This document shows, piece after piece, positions 18,027-26,244 of a stretch of 39,556 bases of DNA. Position numbers and translations under genes: made by a program. This DNA is from Parachlamydiaceae bacterium (GTDB lineage: Bacteria > Chlamydiota > Chlamydiia > Chlamydiales > Parachlamydiaceae), in contig JACCRY010000012.1 of assembly GCA_013813265.1 (NCBI GenBank), positions 1 through 39,556 of the forward strand, given 5' to 3'. Under the pieces are notes generated by a model. It did not search any database, was not told the DNA's origin, and saw only the letters and a list, made by a program, of their open reading frames with translations. How positions within the stretch are numbered: position 1 is the stretch's first letter; every line of letters starts with the position of its first letter.

Positions 18027-19790
18027 ATGGACTTTTATTTGACACAGTTTGAAAGAAATGATATATCGGGAACGCCTGCAGATTTCTGCGAAAAAGTTGG
18101 CCACTTTGGTTTGGGCCTTCTTCAGATCGGGTTTGGAAGAAATGTTGAAATTAAAATAATAGATAAAGAAAATTCATTTGTTGAAACGACATATTCAACA
18201 ATTGAAAAAGTTCTAGCTGTAGCTGCGTTTATTTTATTAATTCCTTTTACTGCCCCTCTTGCAATTATTGGGACCATCGCATTGATGAGCTCAACGAGTC
18301 AACAAGATATGATGGACAGTTACTCTGATCATCAAGCCAAATTATTAAAATTATCCACAAATGAGCTTGAGCCTGAAGAATTTGTAGAAGAATTGTTAGA
18401 GAAATTGCCAAACGCTGCGTCTGAAAAAGAAGAAAAAGAACTTATCGACCCGAATGGGATTTTTACATTGAATCAATCTAAGAGTGATATAGAGATCATT
18501 AAAGAACAAAAAAATCCGGACACTACAGAGCAGCTTGAAGAATCAAAAATTAATTTACAGCATTGTGACGTAAAAAACAAAAAAAACGAAATAATAGCAT
18601 TAGTTACTAATAAAGAACTTTCATCAAAATTGTTTTTAAGTCAGTTAAGCGAGAAGATTCCTGGGATTGTGAGGGATGGAGAACCTATTAATAAGGATGA
18701 ATTTAAAACTTTAGATGAATTCAAAGCTCAATTATTGGAAATTGTTAATGAAGAGCAAAATAAAATTGACACAGATGAACTTGTAAGAGCTAAAACAAGA
18801 TATTTACAGGGCCATGACATACAGAAATACGAAATTCATCAAGGGATTGGTATTCCAAATCCTAGTCCCAATTGTACTCTGCTATCTCGTAATGAATTTG
18901 ATCTGCGTTTTCAGATTCCGGAGTCTGACTGCCAGCAGGTTATTGAAGTTGAAGACTTCCAAGATGGGAGTGAAGTAATACCTATGCCGTTTTATGAATT
19001 TCCTCAATATATGTACCGTTACGACCATCCTGCAGATTCACATGAAGGAGGGCCGTTGGCTCAACTTGGTCTTCGCCCAGTAGAAATTACTTGGAAAAAT
19101 GCGCTTGATTATACTCAAGCAAGTGTTTTGGTAAATCCAATTAAAAATTTAAACGTAGAAGAGTTGTACGCTTTAATTTTTACTCTTCATGCTAAAATTG
19201 TTGGAGGCCATGAAGATATTAGAGATCAGTTTATTCTTGTTTCAGATCCAAATAAATGTGAAGCTACGTTTGCTGATATGCAAGCTTACTTACAAACTGA
19301 AGAGAATGGACCTAAATTAGCTAAAAAGATTTCCCGCTTACAACAAAAATTTCATCGATGGGGTACATTTGAAAAAACTGCCCCTTACATTTCTCCTAAA
19401 GAGTGGGATGCGCTACAAAAGGCTGTGTTCGTAGCTCCAAGCCCCGATGGCTTAGAGAAGAAGGCAAAAGCATTTTTGGAAGACGCTCTTCAGCTAATGA
19501 AAGAAGGCACTCACCACCCTTACCAAGTAGCGGCATTTCTTCATTATGGATTGACGACGTTACATTTATTTGAAGACGGTAACGGTCGTTTGTCTAGACT
19601 GATAACCAATATTTATTTAATGCAAGAGGGCTATAAGCCTTTTTATGTTGTGAGTGACTCATATTACACAGATCTTTTTAAACATAAAGATTACGATGTT
19701 GCCTTTGCTGAGTTTCTTTCCTGGTCAAATGAGATGATTGAAGAACGAAAGAATCGGCTGCAACAACAGGGTGAATGTGCTATGATGTAG
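18027..19790 (+). CDS. Fic-domain protein with an Inc-like membrane segment
   Basis: Fic enzymes transfer AMP (or another phosphate-containing moiety) from a nucleotide to a hydroxyl of a target protein. The active-site motif is at residues 513-524, HLFEDGNGRLSR, which fits HxFx(D/E)GNGRxxR with Leu in place of the usual Pro. The catalytic His and both nucleotide-binding Arg residues are present. Residues 62-87 form a long hydrophobic hairpin (AAFILLIPFTAPLAIIGTIA) like chlamydial Inc proteins, followed by a charged linker (about 95-260). So the protein may sit in a host-facing membrane with its Fic domain in the host cytosol; this is inferred. No clear inhibitory (S/T)xxxE(G/N) helix was found. 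Length 587. Confidence 0.92.
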   Translation: MDFYLTQFERNDISGTPADFCEKVGHFGLGLLQIGFGRNVEIKIIDKENSFVETTYSTIEKVLAVAAFILLIPFTAPLAIIGTIALMSSTSQQDMMDSYSDHQAKLLKLSTNELEPEEFVEELLEKLPNAASEKEEKELIDPNGIFTLNQSKSDIEIIKEQKNPDTTEQLEESKINLQHCDVKNKKNEIIALVTNKELSSKLFLSQLSEKIPGIVRDGEPINKDEFKTLDEFKAQLLEIVNEEQNKIDTDELVRAKTRYLQGHDIQKYEIHQGIGIPNPSPNCTLLSRNEFDLRFQIPESDCQQVIEVEDFQDGSEVIPMPFYEFPQYMYRYDHPADSHEGGPLAQLGLRPVEITWKNALDYTQASVLVNPIKNLNVEELYALIFTLHAKIVGGHEDIRDQFILVSDPNKCEATFADMQAYLQTEENGPKLAKKISRLQQKFHRWGTFEKTAPYISPKEWDALQKAVFVAPSPDGLEKKAKAFLEDALQLMKEGTHHPYQVAAFLHYGLTTLHLFEDGNGRLSRLITNIYLMQEGYKPFYVVSDSYYTDLFKHKDYDVAFAEFLSWSNEMIEERKNRLQQQGECAMM

Positions 19791-19951
19791 TTCAGAGCTT
19801 TACCCTAGCTCTGAAAGAGCGAAATATTTGCAGCCCACAGTGTAGCCCTGGAGAGGTAAACTGTGGGTATGATAAGAAATATGAGCTGAGCTCTGAAAGA
19901 GCGGTATTTTTTTCCCCCCTGGTGTAGACCTGAAAGGGCAAACCAGGGGTT
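19791..19951. repeat. Tandem hairpin repeats after the Fic gene
   Basis: Two units of about 65-80 bases start with GCTCTGAAAGAGC (19808-19820 and 19890-19902), itself a small hairpin. Each then has a larger stem: CCCACAGT/ACTGTGGG (19834-19841 with 19860-19867) in unit 1 and CCCCTGGT/ACCAGGGG (19916-19923 with 19942-19949) in unit 2, around the related loops GTAGCCCTG and GTAGACCTG. The stems differ in sequence but keep pairing. TTCAGAGCT (19791-19799) also pairs with AGCTCTGAA (19807-19815) right after the stop codon, which may act as terminator. Confidence 0.85.
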
Positions 19952-19955
19952 AGAG

Positions 19956-21224
19956 TCAGGGAGATAGTGTATTAGGGTTCAATACCACATTCCGTTCATT
20001 CAGTTCAAAAGGGTCGGTAGCTTCTACAATACCTAGAAAAGCTCGAACTTGAGCCATGATATAAAATGTCCCGCAAACAATTAGAATCTCGCGCTTTTGT
20101 GTGGCCAGCTGTAGCGCCATGGCAAGATTTGCTTCTAAGGTGTCAGCAAGGAAAAGTTGTTCCTCAGGTACTTCTTGTAAAATAAATTCTTTATAAAGAT
20201 TTTCGCTGCTAAGGGCCCTACTACTTTTAGCTTGAACAAGATGAAATGCAGAGCCGTATTTTTTTAAAAGTGACACACATGTAGAAATTTCTTTATCAAA
20301 CGAAAGTCCACAAAGAACACGTAGAGGAAAATTTGGATAAAGTTTCTTAATTGATGAAAATAGATTTATAAGTCCTTCTGGATTGTGTGCAACATCTAGG
20401 ATAACAGCTTCGGGCTGCATCAGCCCGGGGCAATTTTTTAAATCAACTTTTTCCATACGACAAGGTGGTCTTACCTCACACCCCTCGGATATGTAGTTCA
20501 CTGGGACTTTTAAATACGTTAGGCAAGCCCCGGCTGTAGCACTATTTTCAGCATCAAAAGTCTGAAATGTACCTTCAACAGCAATGCATGGGGATTTTAA
20601 TTTGGCAGCAAAAGGAGCTATAAGTTCTACAGGGACTTTCGGACCCAGCACTACAGGAACAGTTGGTTTAATGATCCCAGCTTTTTCTTTAGCTATTTCT
20701 GAAAGTGATTTTCCCAAAATGGCGGTATGTTCAAGAGAAAGCGTTGTAATCACGCTAAGCTCAGGTTGAATAATGTTTGTAGCGTCAAGTCTACCTCCAA
20801 GGCCTGTTTCAACGACTGCAATATCGATTTCACGTTCGGCAAAGTAGAGAAAAGCTAAAAGAGTTGTGATTTCAAAAAATGTAGCGGATAGTTTTTCTTG
20901 ATCGATTGCCGAAAAAATGGTCGACAAATGAACTTCAACATCCCCTTCAGAAATCATTTTGCCATTGATTGAGATCCGTTCCCGAAAAGTACTTATATGT
21001 GGGGAGGTGTAAAGTCCAACTTTTAGGCCAGAAAGTTCAAGGGCCTTGGCAATTTTTGTTGTAATCGAACCTTTTCCGTTTGAGCCAGCAACGTGTATGG
21101 TTGGATATTTTTTTTCAGGGTGTAAAAAAAGCGAGCTAAGACGACGCATATTTGCAAGGTCGTATTTCGAGTGCTTTTTACTGTTGATTGCGTAAAGTCT
21201 TTTAAGAAGGTCGAGGTATAGCAT
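19956..21224 (-). CDS. folC: Bifunctional dihydrofolate/folylpolyglutamate synthase
   Basis: Adds glutamate to dihydropteroate and to folates, using ATP, in the cytoplasm. The 422 residues carry the Mur-ligase-type P-loop GSNGKGS (about 48-54), TSPHISTFRERISING, the ETGLGGRLDATN signature (about 140-151), SLEHTAILG and the C-terminal DVAHNPEG. Length is normal. The start overlaps the 3' end of the PHP gene by 23 bases, so the two are co-transcribed. The stop lies five bases beyond the hairpin repeats at 19791-19951. Confidence 0.95.
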   Translation of the reverse strand: MLYLDLLKRLYAINSKKHSKYDLANMRRLSSLFLHPEKKYPTIHVAGSNGKGSITTKIAKALELSGLKVGLYTSPHISTFRERISINGKMISEGDVEVHLSTIFSAIDQEKLSATFFEITTLLAFLYFAEREIDIAVVETGLGGRLDATNIIQPELSVITTLSLEHTAILGKSLSEIAKEKAGIIKPTVPVVLGPKVPVELIAPFAAKLKSPCIAVEGTFQTFDAENSATAGACLTYLKVPVNYISEGCEVRPPCRMEKVDLKNCPGLMQPEAVILDVAHNPEGLINLFSSIKKLYPNFPLRVLCGLSFDKEISTCVSLLKKYGSAFHLVQAKSSRALSSENLYKEFILQEVPEEQLFLADTLEANLAMALQLATQKREILIVCGTFYIMAQVRAFLGIVEATDPFELNERNVVLNPNTLSP

Positions 21225-22059
21225 AATTCTGTAATTTTCTAAAAAGCTCTTCGTTGATCCAAGAGCATCCTAGTGGGGTTGTAGGTTTGACGTCTCCATG
21301 AAAATCGGAACCGCCTGTAATGAGCAAATCCTGTCTCTCTGCGATTTTAATCCAGCGTTGGTGATCTTTTAGATGGAATTTAGAATAATAACACTCGATG
21401 CCATCAAATTTCATGTTAAAAAGGCGCGGAAGGATCTTGGGTTGTTTAATGAGGTGAGGGTGCGCAATGACGGCTACACCGCCGGCATTGTGGAGAATTT
21501 CAATGGTTTCTTCGGGTGTGATATATTCTCCTTGAACATAGCAAGAACAGCCATCTCCTAAGTATCTTTTGAAAGCCTCCTGTATTGTTTCGACATACCC
21601 TAATTTGATCATCATTTGGGCTATGTGAGGTCTTCCGATGATTCTGTTTTGTTGAGACGGTTGAGTGGCTATGGCATTTTTGAGTAGATCTTCTTCATCG
21701 ATCGGAATCCCTTGCGCAGCTAAAAGTTTCAAAATTTCTCTATAGCGAGCAATCCGTCGATTTTTATGTCTGGCGCAAAAAGCAAGAATTTCTGGATTTT
21801 CTAAGGAAAAATTGTAGCCAAGCAAATGAATGCTTACAGAGTCAAGGATGGTTGAAAATTCTACGCCTGTTAAGAGTTCTATATTCAATTTTTTTGCTAA
21901 AGTAAATATGTCAGGGGTATAAGCGTCAATGGTGTCGTGATCCGTGATGGAAAGAGCATTTAGGCCTATCTCAGCGGCATGATGAAGAAGTTGATCCGGT
22001 GTCATCGATCCGTCAGAGCAGGTAGAATGGCTATGTAGATCAGCACGAAAAGAGATCAT
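21202..22059 (-). CDS. PHP-domain phosphoesterase (TrpH/YciV-like)
   Basis: Metal-dependent phosphoesterase of the PHP superfamily. Of 285 residues, the N-terminus has DLHSHSTCSDG and ITDHDT, then TGVEFST, VIAHPHL (about 195-201) and SDFHGD near residue 256, which together supply the His/Asp metal ligands. The closest known functional type is the RNase AM / 3',5'-nucleotide phosphatase (TrpH) group, by motif pattern only. It lies five bases after murB and overlaps folC. Confidence 0.85.
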   Translation of the reverse strand: MISFRADLHSHSTCSDGSMTPDQLLHHAAEIGLNALSITDHDTIDAYTPDIFTLAKKLNIELLTGVEFSTILDSVSIHLLGYNFSLENPEILAFCARHKNRRIARYREILKLLAAQGIPIDEEDLLKNAIATQPSQQNRIIGRPHIAQMMIKLGYVETIQEAFKRYLGDGCSCYVQGEYITPEETIEILHNAGGVAVIAHPHLIKQPKILPRLFNMKFDGIECYYSKFHLKDHQRWIKIAERQDLLITGGSDFHGDVKPTTPLGCSWINEELFRKLQNYAIPRPS

Positions 22060-22064
22060 AAATT

Positions 22065-22943
22065 TTATTTTTCCATTATTTGGTCTGGAGTTTGGACGAT
22101 GCGCACTTCACTTTCTAACAGAATACCTGTTTTTTTATATACTTCATCTTGGATGTGGGAAATAAGGGTTAGGACATCTTTTGCTGTTGCGTTGTCTGAG
22201 TTGATAATGAAATTGGCATGTAAGGTAGATATTTGAGCACCTCCAAATGTGACGCCTTTGAGTCCGCTCTCTTGAATAAGAGCCCCTGCATAGCCACAAG
22301 CCGGATTTCTAAAGATGCAGCCAGCAGACTTATGTCCATAGGGTTGCGTTGCCTTGCGGTAATGGATGATTTGAAGTTGTTTTTCTCTAGCAGAGGTCGA
22401 AGGCTCCAGCTTGAATTTTGCGCCTACGATAGCTCCTGGAAGATGATGAAAAGACGAGAATCGATAGGAAAATTCTAATTGTTCTTTAGTAAAGGTTTGG
22501 AGTATTCCATCAGGATTTACGAAATCTACAGATAGGAGAGTGGCCCATGTCTCTGTTCCATTGGCTCCGGCATTCATGAAGACTGCACCCCCCACAGATG
22601 CAGGAATTCCTGAGGCAAATTCTAAACCTGTCCATCCCTGTCGGGCTGTTTGGGCTCCTAAAAGTGAAAAACTGTAGCCGGCACCGACATGAAAAATTTC
22701 AGGTTGCACTTTTGTGACAAAATCAATTTTGTTTAGGATGACAAGTCCATCAAAGCCCTGATCTGAAAACAGGCAATTAGACCCTTTTCCAAGGATAAAA
22801 AAAGGGATTTTTTTATCCTTACAAGTTCTTAAAGCCATTTGCATTTCTGGAATAGTTCGCACTTCCACAAAAAAGCGAGCCGTTCCTCCGATACCAAATG
22901 TACAAAGTTCTTTTAAAGACTTTTGTTGTTGGAAAGGGGGCAT
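22065..22943 (-). CDS. murB: UDP-N-acetylenolpyruvoylglucosamine reductase MurB
   Basis: FAD enzyme that makes UDP-N-acetylmuramate for peptidoglycan. The 292 residues show the short (type II) form: LGKGSNCLFSD for FAD binding (about 50-60), the ASGIPASVGGAVFMNAGANG signature (about 110-129), YGHKSAGCIFRNP with Cys in the position of the catalytic Ser/Cys, and C-terminal ESEVRIV with the catalytic Glu. The ATG abuts the nusB stop. The murB-nusB neighbourhood is also seen in Chlamydia. It implies that peptidoglycan precursors are made here. Confidence 0.95.
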   Translation of the reverse strand: MPPFQQQKSLKELCTFGIGGTARFFVEVRTIPEMQMALRTCKDKKIPFFILGKGSNCLFSDQGFDGLVILNKIDFVTKVQPEIFHVGAGYSFSLLGAQTARQGWTGLEFASGIPASVGGAVFMNAGANGTETWATLLSVDFVNPDGILQTFTKEQLEFSYRFSSFHHLPGAIVGAKFKLEPSTSAREKQLQIIHYRKATQPYGHKSAGCIFRNPACGYAGALIQESGLKGVTFGGAQISTLHANFIINSDNATAKDVLTLISHIQDEVYKKTGILLESEVRIVQTPDQIMEK

Positions 22944-23459
22944 TTAGTCTGCTTTTTCCTCAGCTACAAGATGTTTGTTTTTTTTTATGAGGAGTTCCTT
23001 TGCTTCCATTTCTTGAACTGTTGTTTCAATTGCTTCAAAAGTGAGGGGAGATCCAAGCATTGATTTGTAAATGGCATCTAAAACAGCATTGATAAAATTG
23101 GCTGACTCTGGCGTTGCGAATTTTCGTCCTAGGCGCATAGCTTCTGTGATAACCACTTTTGGAGGGATTGTTTTTTCAACAATAAGTTCATAGGTAGCAA
23201 GGCGTAAAATGCAACGTTCAACATTTTGGATTCTAGCAAAAGTATACCCTTGCACAGCTTTTGTGATTGTTGCATCAATTTCATCTTGATGATTTTGAAG
23301 CTCTGCTGCCTTGCTTAGGGCAAGGTAAACTCCACTACGTGTGACATGGAGTTCTTTCATGAGAAGAGCAACAGCGCTAGATTCTTCTGACCGGCCTACA
23401 TCGCGACTGTAGAGGAGTTGAAAAATGATTTCTCTTAGTTTTGCCTGAGGGAGCGCCAT
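22944..23459 (-). CDS. nusB: Transcription antitermination factor NusB
   Basis: Binds boxA RNA with NusE and promotes antitermination of rRNA operons. 171 residues, longer than the roughly 140 of E. coli because of a C-terminal extension rich in Glu/Lys. The all-helical NusB pattern is visible, with VERCILRLATYELIV and PPKVVITEAMRLGRKF followed by SANFINAVLDAI. First gene of the unit nusB-murB-PHP-folC. The ribosome binding site is weak (AAGAG). Confidence 0.93.
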   Translation of the reverse strand: MALPQAKLREIIFQLLYSRDVGRSEESSAVALLMKELHVTRSGVYLALSKAAELQNHQDEIDATITKAVQGYTFARIQNVERCILRLATYELIVEKTIPPKVVITEAMRLGRKFATPESANFINAVLDAIYKSMLGSPLTFEAIETTVQEMEAKELLIKKNKHLVAEEKAD

Positions 23460-23986
23460 TTGTTCTCTTTTATGTTAGAGGGGATTGTAAAACTCGAAAA
23501 AATGTCTTTTTGATCTTTTTTGAATATTACAACTCCCTCAAAGGATTAACGGTTAATCGTACAGAATTATAAGCTAAAAGGCTACTGAATATTTGCAGAT
23601 ATTTGATATAAGCATCAATAATGATACTGTCAGGCTTAGTTTTAATGCGTCTCGCATCAGAGGACATGAACGGTAATGGACTAGATGGACGCATATGGAA
23701 AATAATGGACTGTAATGGACAAAAATGGACAACGAACTTAATCAAAATCAATAAAATTCTACTTTGACCAACTTGTCCATTCAGTCCATTATTGTCCATT
23801 GTCCTCTGCTGCGTCCGATCCCATTAGTATTCACTGGCCCCTGCTTCGACGCAGCAGCTATATTGATTGGAATGCTCAGCTACAAGAGGCAAGACCGATT
23901 TTTTCAAATCTATCTGATTTTGCTTTACTTTTTCCTGTTCTTAACTTATGATGTGGTTTTCCTTTTATTCGTTCTATGGAGTTAAC
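23460..23986. other. 527-base region upstream of nusB and the small ribosomal protein gene
   Basis: No convincing gene apart from the repeat element at 23651-23857. A plus-strand frame of about 73 codons (23764-23985) starts within the repeats and has no ribosome binding site. The promoters of nusB and of the small gene must lie here but no strong match was found. Confidence 0.5.
23651..23857. repeat. Inverted array of ATGGAC/GTCCAT motifs
   Basis: On the left, ATGGAC occurs at 23676, 23685, 23705, 23715 and 23725, spaced 9-20 bases. On the right, GTCCAT occurs at 23775, 23784 and 23794. The outer parts pair as well: CAGAGGACA near 23658 with TGTCCTCTG near 23800. Immediately right, CTGCTGCGTC (23806-23815) and GACGCAGCAG (23848-23857) form a second perfect stem, so CTGCTGCGTC could pair with either side. 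No coding capacity. No spacer-repeat order as in CRISPR. Confidence 0.8.
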
Positions 23987-24076
23987 ATGTCTTCCGTAAA
24001 AAAGAAGCGCAAATATAAAATAGCCAAGCATAAGCGCAAAAAGCGCAGCAGACGCGACCGCCACAAAACAAAATAG
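23987..24076 (+). CDS. bS22/mS38-like small ribosomal protein (AURKAIP1/Cox24 type)
   Basis: 29 codons from ATG 23987 to TAG 24074, with GGAG five bases upstream of the ATG. The product is almost entirely Lys, Arg and His: MSSVKKKRKY at the start and RSRRDRHKTK at the end, with KHKRKKR in the middle. This is the pattern of the short helix found in mitochondrial mS38 and in bacterial bS22, a tiny protein of the small ribosomal subunit near the decoding region. In bacteria such as mycobacteria it is about 33 residues. It is too short for ordinary gene callers. A role in the ribosome is inferred from the sequence pattern. Confidence 0.75.
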   Translation: MSSVKKKRKYKIAKHKRKKRSRRDRHKTK

Positions 24077-24106
24077 GTTTTGTGTAACTATACTGTTACG
24101 GTGTAC

Positions 24107-24169
24107 GGGCAAGATGATCCCTTTCCAGTTGAAAAATTGGTCCAGGAACTCTTGCCCTCTTTATTTTTT
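24107..24169 (+). terminator. Terminator downstream of the small ribosomal protein gene
   Basis: GGGCAAGA (24107-24114) pairs perfectly with TCTTGCCC (24150-24157) and is followed by the T-rich TCTTTATTTTTT. The loop itself contains a smaller imperfect hairpin (CCAGTT/AATTGG). Another small stem, GTAAC/GTTAC, lies at 24084-24099. Confidence 0.75.
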
Positions 24170-24225
24170 CACTATTTTGTGAAGCAAGATTATTTTAGTC
24201 TACCCCCTTAGGAAGTTTTTTGATT

Positions 24226-26049
24226 ATGGTTTGGAAATATCCGTTACAATATGACGTCATTGTCATGGGTGGAGGTCATGCTGGCTGTGAAGCAGCTTTG
24301 GCTTCTGCACGTATGGGAGTTAGAACTCTTCTTTTGACGATGAGCCTCGACACTATCGCGAAGATGAGCTGCAACCCAGCCATTGGAGGGATTGCTAAAG
24401 GGCATATGGTGCGTGAGATTGATGCTCTCGGTGGTGAGATGGGCAAAGTAATCGATTGTACAGGAATCCAATTTCGTATGCTTAATAGCACGAAAGGAGC
24501 TGCAGTACAAGCGCCAAGGGCACAAGCTGACAAGATTGCATATCCACAAGAAATGAAACAACGCCTTGAAAGACAGGTTAATCTAGACATTAAGCAAGGT
24601 ACCATCGAAGAGATGGTGATCAGCGATGGGCGTCTGATCGGGGTCAATACTAAAGAAGGCATTTATTACGCCACACAAACTCTTATTCTTTCTTCTGGAA
24701 CTTTCCTGCGAGGGCTTTTGCATATCGGAGAAACGAATTATGCTGGAGGACGCGCCGGGGATCAACCATCAGTGGGGCTTTCGGCTGATTTAGAAAAGCA
24801 TGGTATTAAACTTGGTCGTCTCAAAACAGGAACTCCTCCACGCGTAAATAAACGCTCGATCGATTTTAGTCTAACTGAAGAGCAGCCCGGTGAAGAAGGA
24901 ATTCGTTTTTCGTTTGACGATGAAGGAATTCCACGCTTACCTCAAGTCTCTTGCCACATTACGTATACGACACAAGAAACTAAAGATATTATCCTAAGAA
25001 ATATACATCGTTCTCCCATGTATTCAGGGAAGATTCAAGGTATTGGCCCTCGCTACTGTCCTTCCATTGAAGACAAAGTTGTCCGATTTGCTGACAAAGA
25101 GCGCCATCAAATCTTTTTGGAACCTGAAGGTTTAAAAACGGAAGAGATTTATGTTAATGGGGTCTCCTCGTCATTACCATTTGATGTGCAGCTCGATTTC
25201 ATTCGAAGCATTCCTGCTTTGCGCAATGCAGAAATCATGCGGCCGGCTTACGCCATAGAATATGATTATGTCCTTTGCGGGCAGATGGACAGTTCTTTAG
25301 AGTGCAAGACGATTGAAGGACTGTTTTTTGCGGGGCAAATCAATGGAACCTCGGGCTATGAAGAAGCTGCAGCTCAAGGACTTATGGCAGGAATTAATGC
25401 TGCCAACAAGGCCAAAGGTCAACCTCCTTTGATTTTGCAGCGCCATGAGGCTTATATCGGAGTCATGATTGACGATCTTGTGACAAAAGGTCTTGAAGAA
25501 CCTTATAGAATGTTTACAAGTCGGGCAGAACACCGTCTTCTGCTGCGTCAGGATAATGCCGATTTACGTTTACGGAAATATGGTTATGAACTTGGCCTTA
25601 TTGACGCTGCACGGTATGCAAGACTTCAGTATAAGGAACAGACTCTTGAAAATGAATGCCTTCGTCTGCAAACTATTTGGAAGCAAGTTGATGGTAGGGG
25701 AGTGACGTTAGCACAACTTCTTTGCAGACCTGAAAATAGCTATAGCTCCCTGATGCATGATTATCCCGATGTTATGCTAGACCATGGACCTGAAATCAAT
25801 TTTCAAATTGAGCTTAATTTAAAATTTGCCGGATATATTCAGAGACAAAAGTCCGAAGTTATCAAGCAATCCCATAGTGAAAATATGAAGATTCCACAAG
25901 GTTTTGATTTTTCACTTGTTATGGGGTTACGTGCAGAAGCGCGTCAGAAACTTATTCAAATAAATCCTCAAAACGTGGGCCAAGCGGCTCGGATTTCGGG
26001 AGTTTCTCCTGCCGACATTACCGTGCTTATGATCGCCATCGCCTCTTAA
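24226..26049 (+). CDS. mnmG: tRNA uridine 5-carboxymethylaminomethyl modification enzyme MnmG
   Basis: FAD protein that works with MnmE to modify U34 of certain tRNAs. 607 residues from ATG 24226, which follows TTAGGAAG; a TTG two codons earlier is also possible. The N-terminus has the FAD fold (VMGGGHAGCEAA, about residues 12-23), then SCNPAIGGIAKGHMVREIDA with the conserved Cys, and PQVSCHITYTT with the second conserved Cys. The C-terminal domain (about 440-607, TSRAEHRLLLRQDNADLRL) binds tRNA and MnmE. Length is normal for the family. Single gene after a terminator. Confidence 0.97.
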   Translation: MVWKYPLQYDVIVMGGGHAGCEAALASARMGVRTLLLTMSLDTIAKMSCNPAIGGIAKGHMVREIDALGGEMGKVIDCTGIQFRMLNSTKGAAVQAPRAQADKIAYPQEMKQRLERQVNLDIKQGTIEEMVISDGRLIGVNTKEGIYYATQTLILSSGTFLRGLLHIGETNYAGGRAGDQPSVGLSADLEKHGIKLGRLKTGTPPRVNKRSIDFSLTEEQPGEEGIRFSFDDEGIPRLPQVSCHITYTTQETKDIILRNIHRSPMYSGKIQGIGPRYCPSIEDKVVRFADKERHQIFLEPEGLKTEEIYVNGVSSSLPFDVQLDFIRSIPALRNAEIMRPAYAIEYDYVLCGQMDSSLECKTIEGLFFAGQINGTSGYEEAAAQGLMAGINAANKAKGQPPLILQRHEAYIGVMIDDLVTKGLEEPYRMFTSRAEHRLLLRQDNADLRLRKYGYELGLIDAARYARLQYKEQTLENECLRLQTIWKQVDGRGVTLAQLLCRPENSYSSLMHDYPDVMLDHGPEINFQIELNLKFAGYIQRQKSEVIKQSHSENMKIPQGFDFSLVMGLRAEARQKLIQINPQNVGQAARISGVSPADITVLMIAIAS

Positions 26050-26068
26050 TTGGGCGTCCTGCCTTTTC

Positions 26069-26101
26069 TTTGCATCTTTGTGCCTTTGCATCTTTGCATT
26101 G
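26069..26101. repeat. Degenerate CTTTGCAT repeats
   Basis: Units of CTTTGCATCTTTGTGCC type follow each other between mnmG and glgP. They resemble the TTTGTGTCTTTGCGCC arm of the element at 7921-8114. Confidence 0.5.
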
Positions 26102-26244
26102 AATCATACTGGCTTAACTTCAAGCCACGCCATTTCATTCCTCTTCTCTCGCGATTAACTCTTCTCCCGATTCTTAATAGATAAAAATATTACTTTACGA
26201 TATAGTAAATTTTATAAGTATTAATCCATTTTAAGGGGTTTTTG

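Noticed and set aside
23651..23857. CRISPR array
   Set aside because: Motifs are only six bases, irregularly spaced and in both orientations, and no cas genes are present.
23764..23985. 73-codon hydrophobic frame before the small ribosomal protein gene
   Set aside because: No binding site and starts inside the GTCCAT array; the hydrophobic part is just T-rich DNA.
24107..24169. tRNA-like or SRP RNA gene
   Set aside because: A simple stem with a T-rich tail explains it as a terminator; no cloverleaf or conserved SRP motif.
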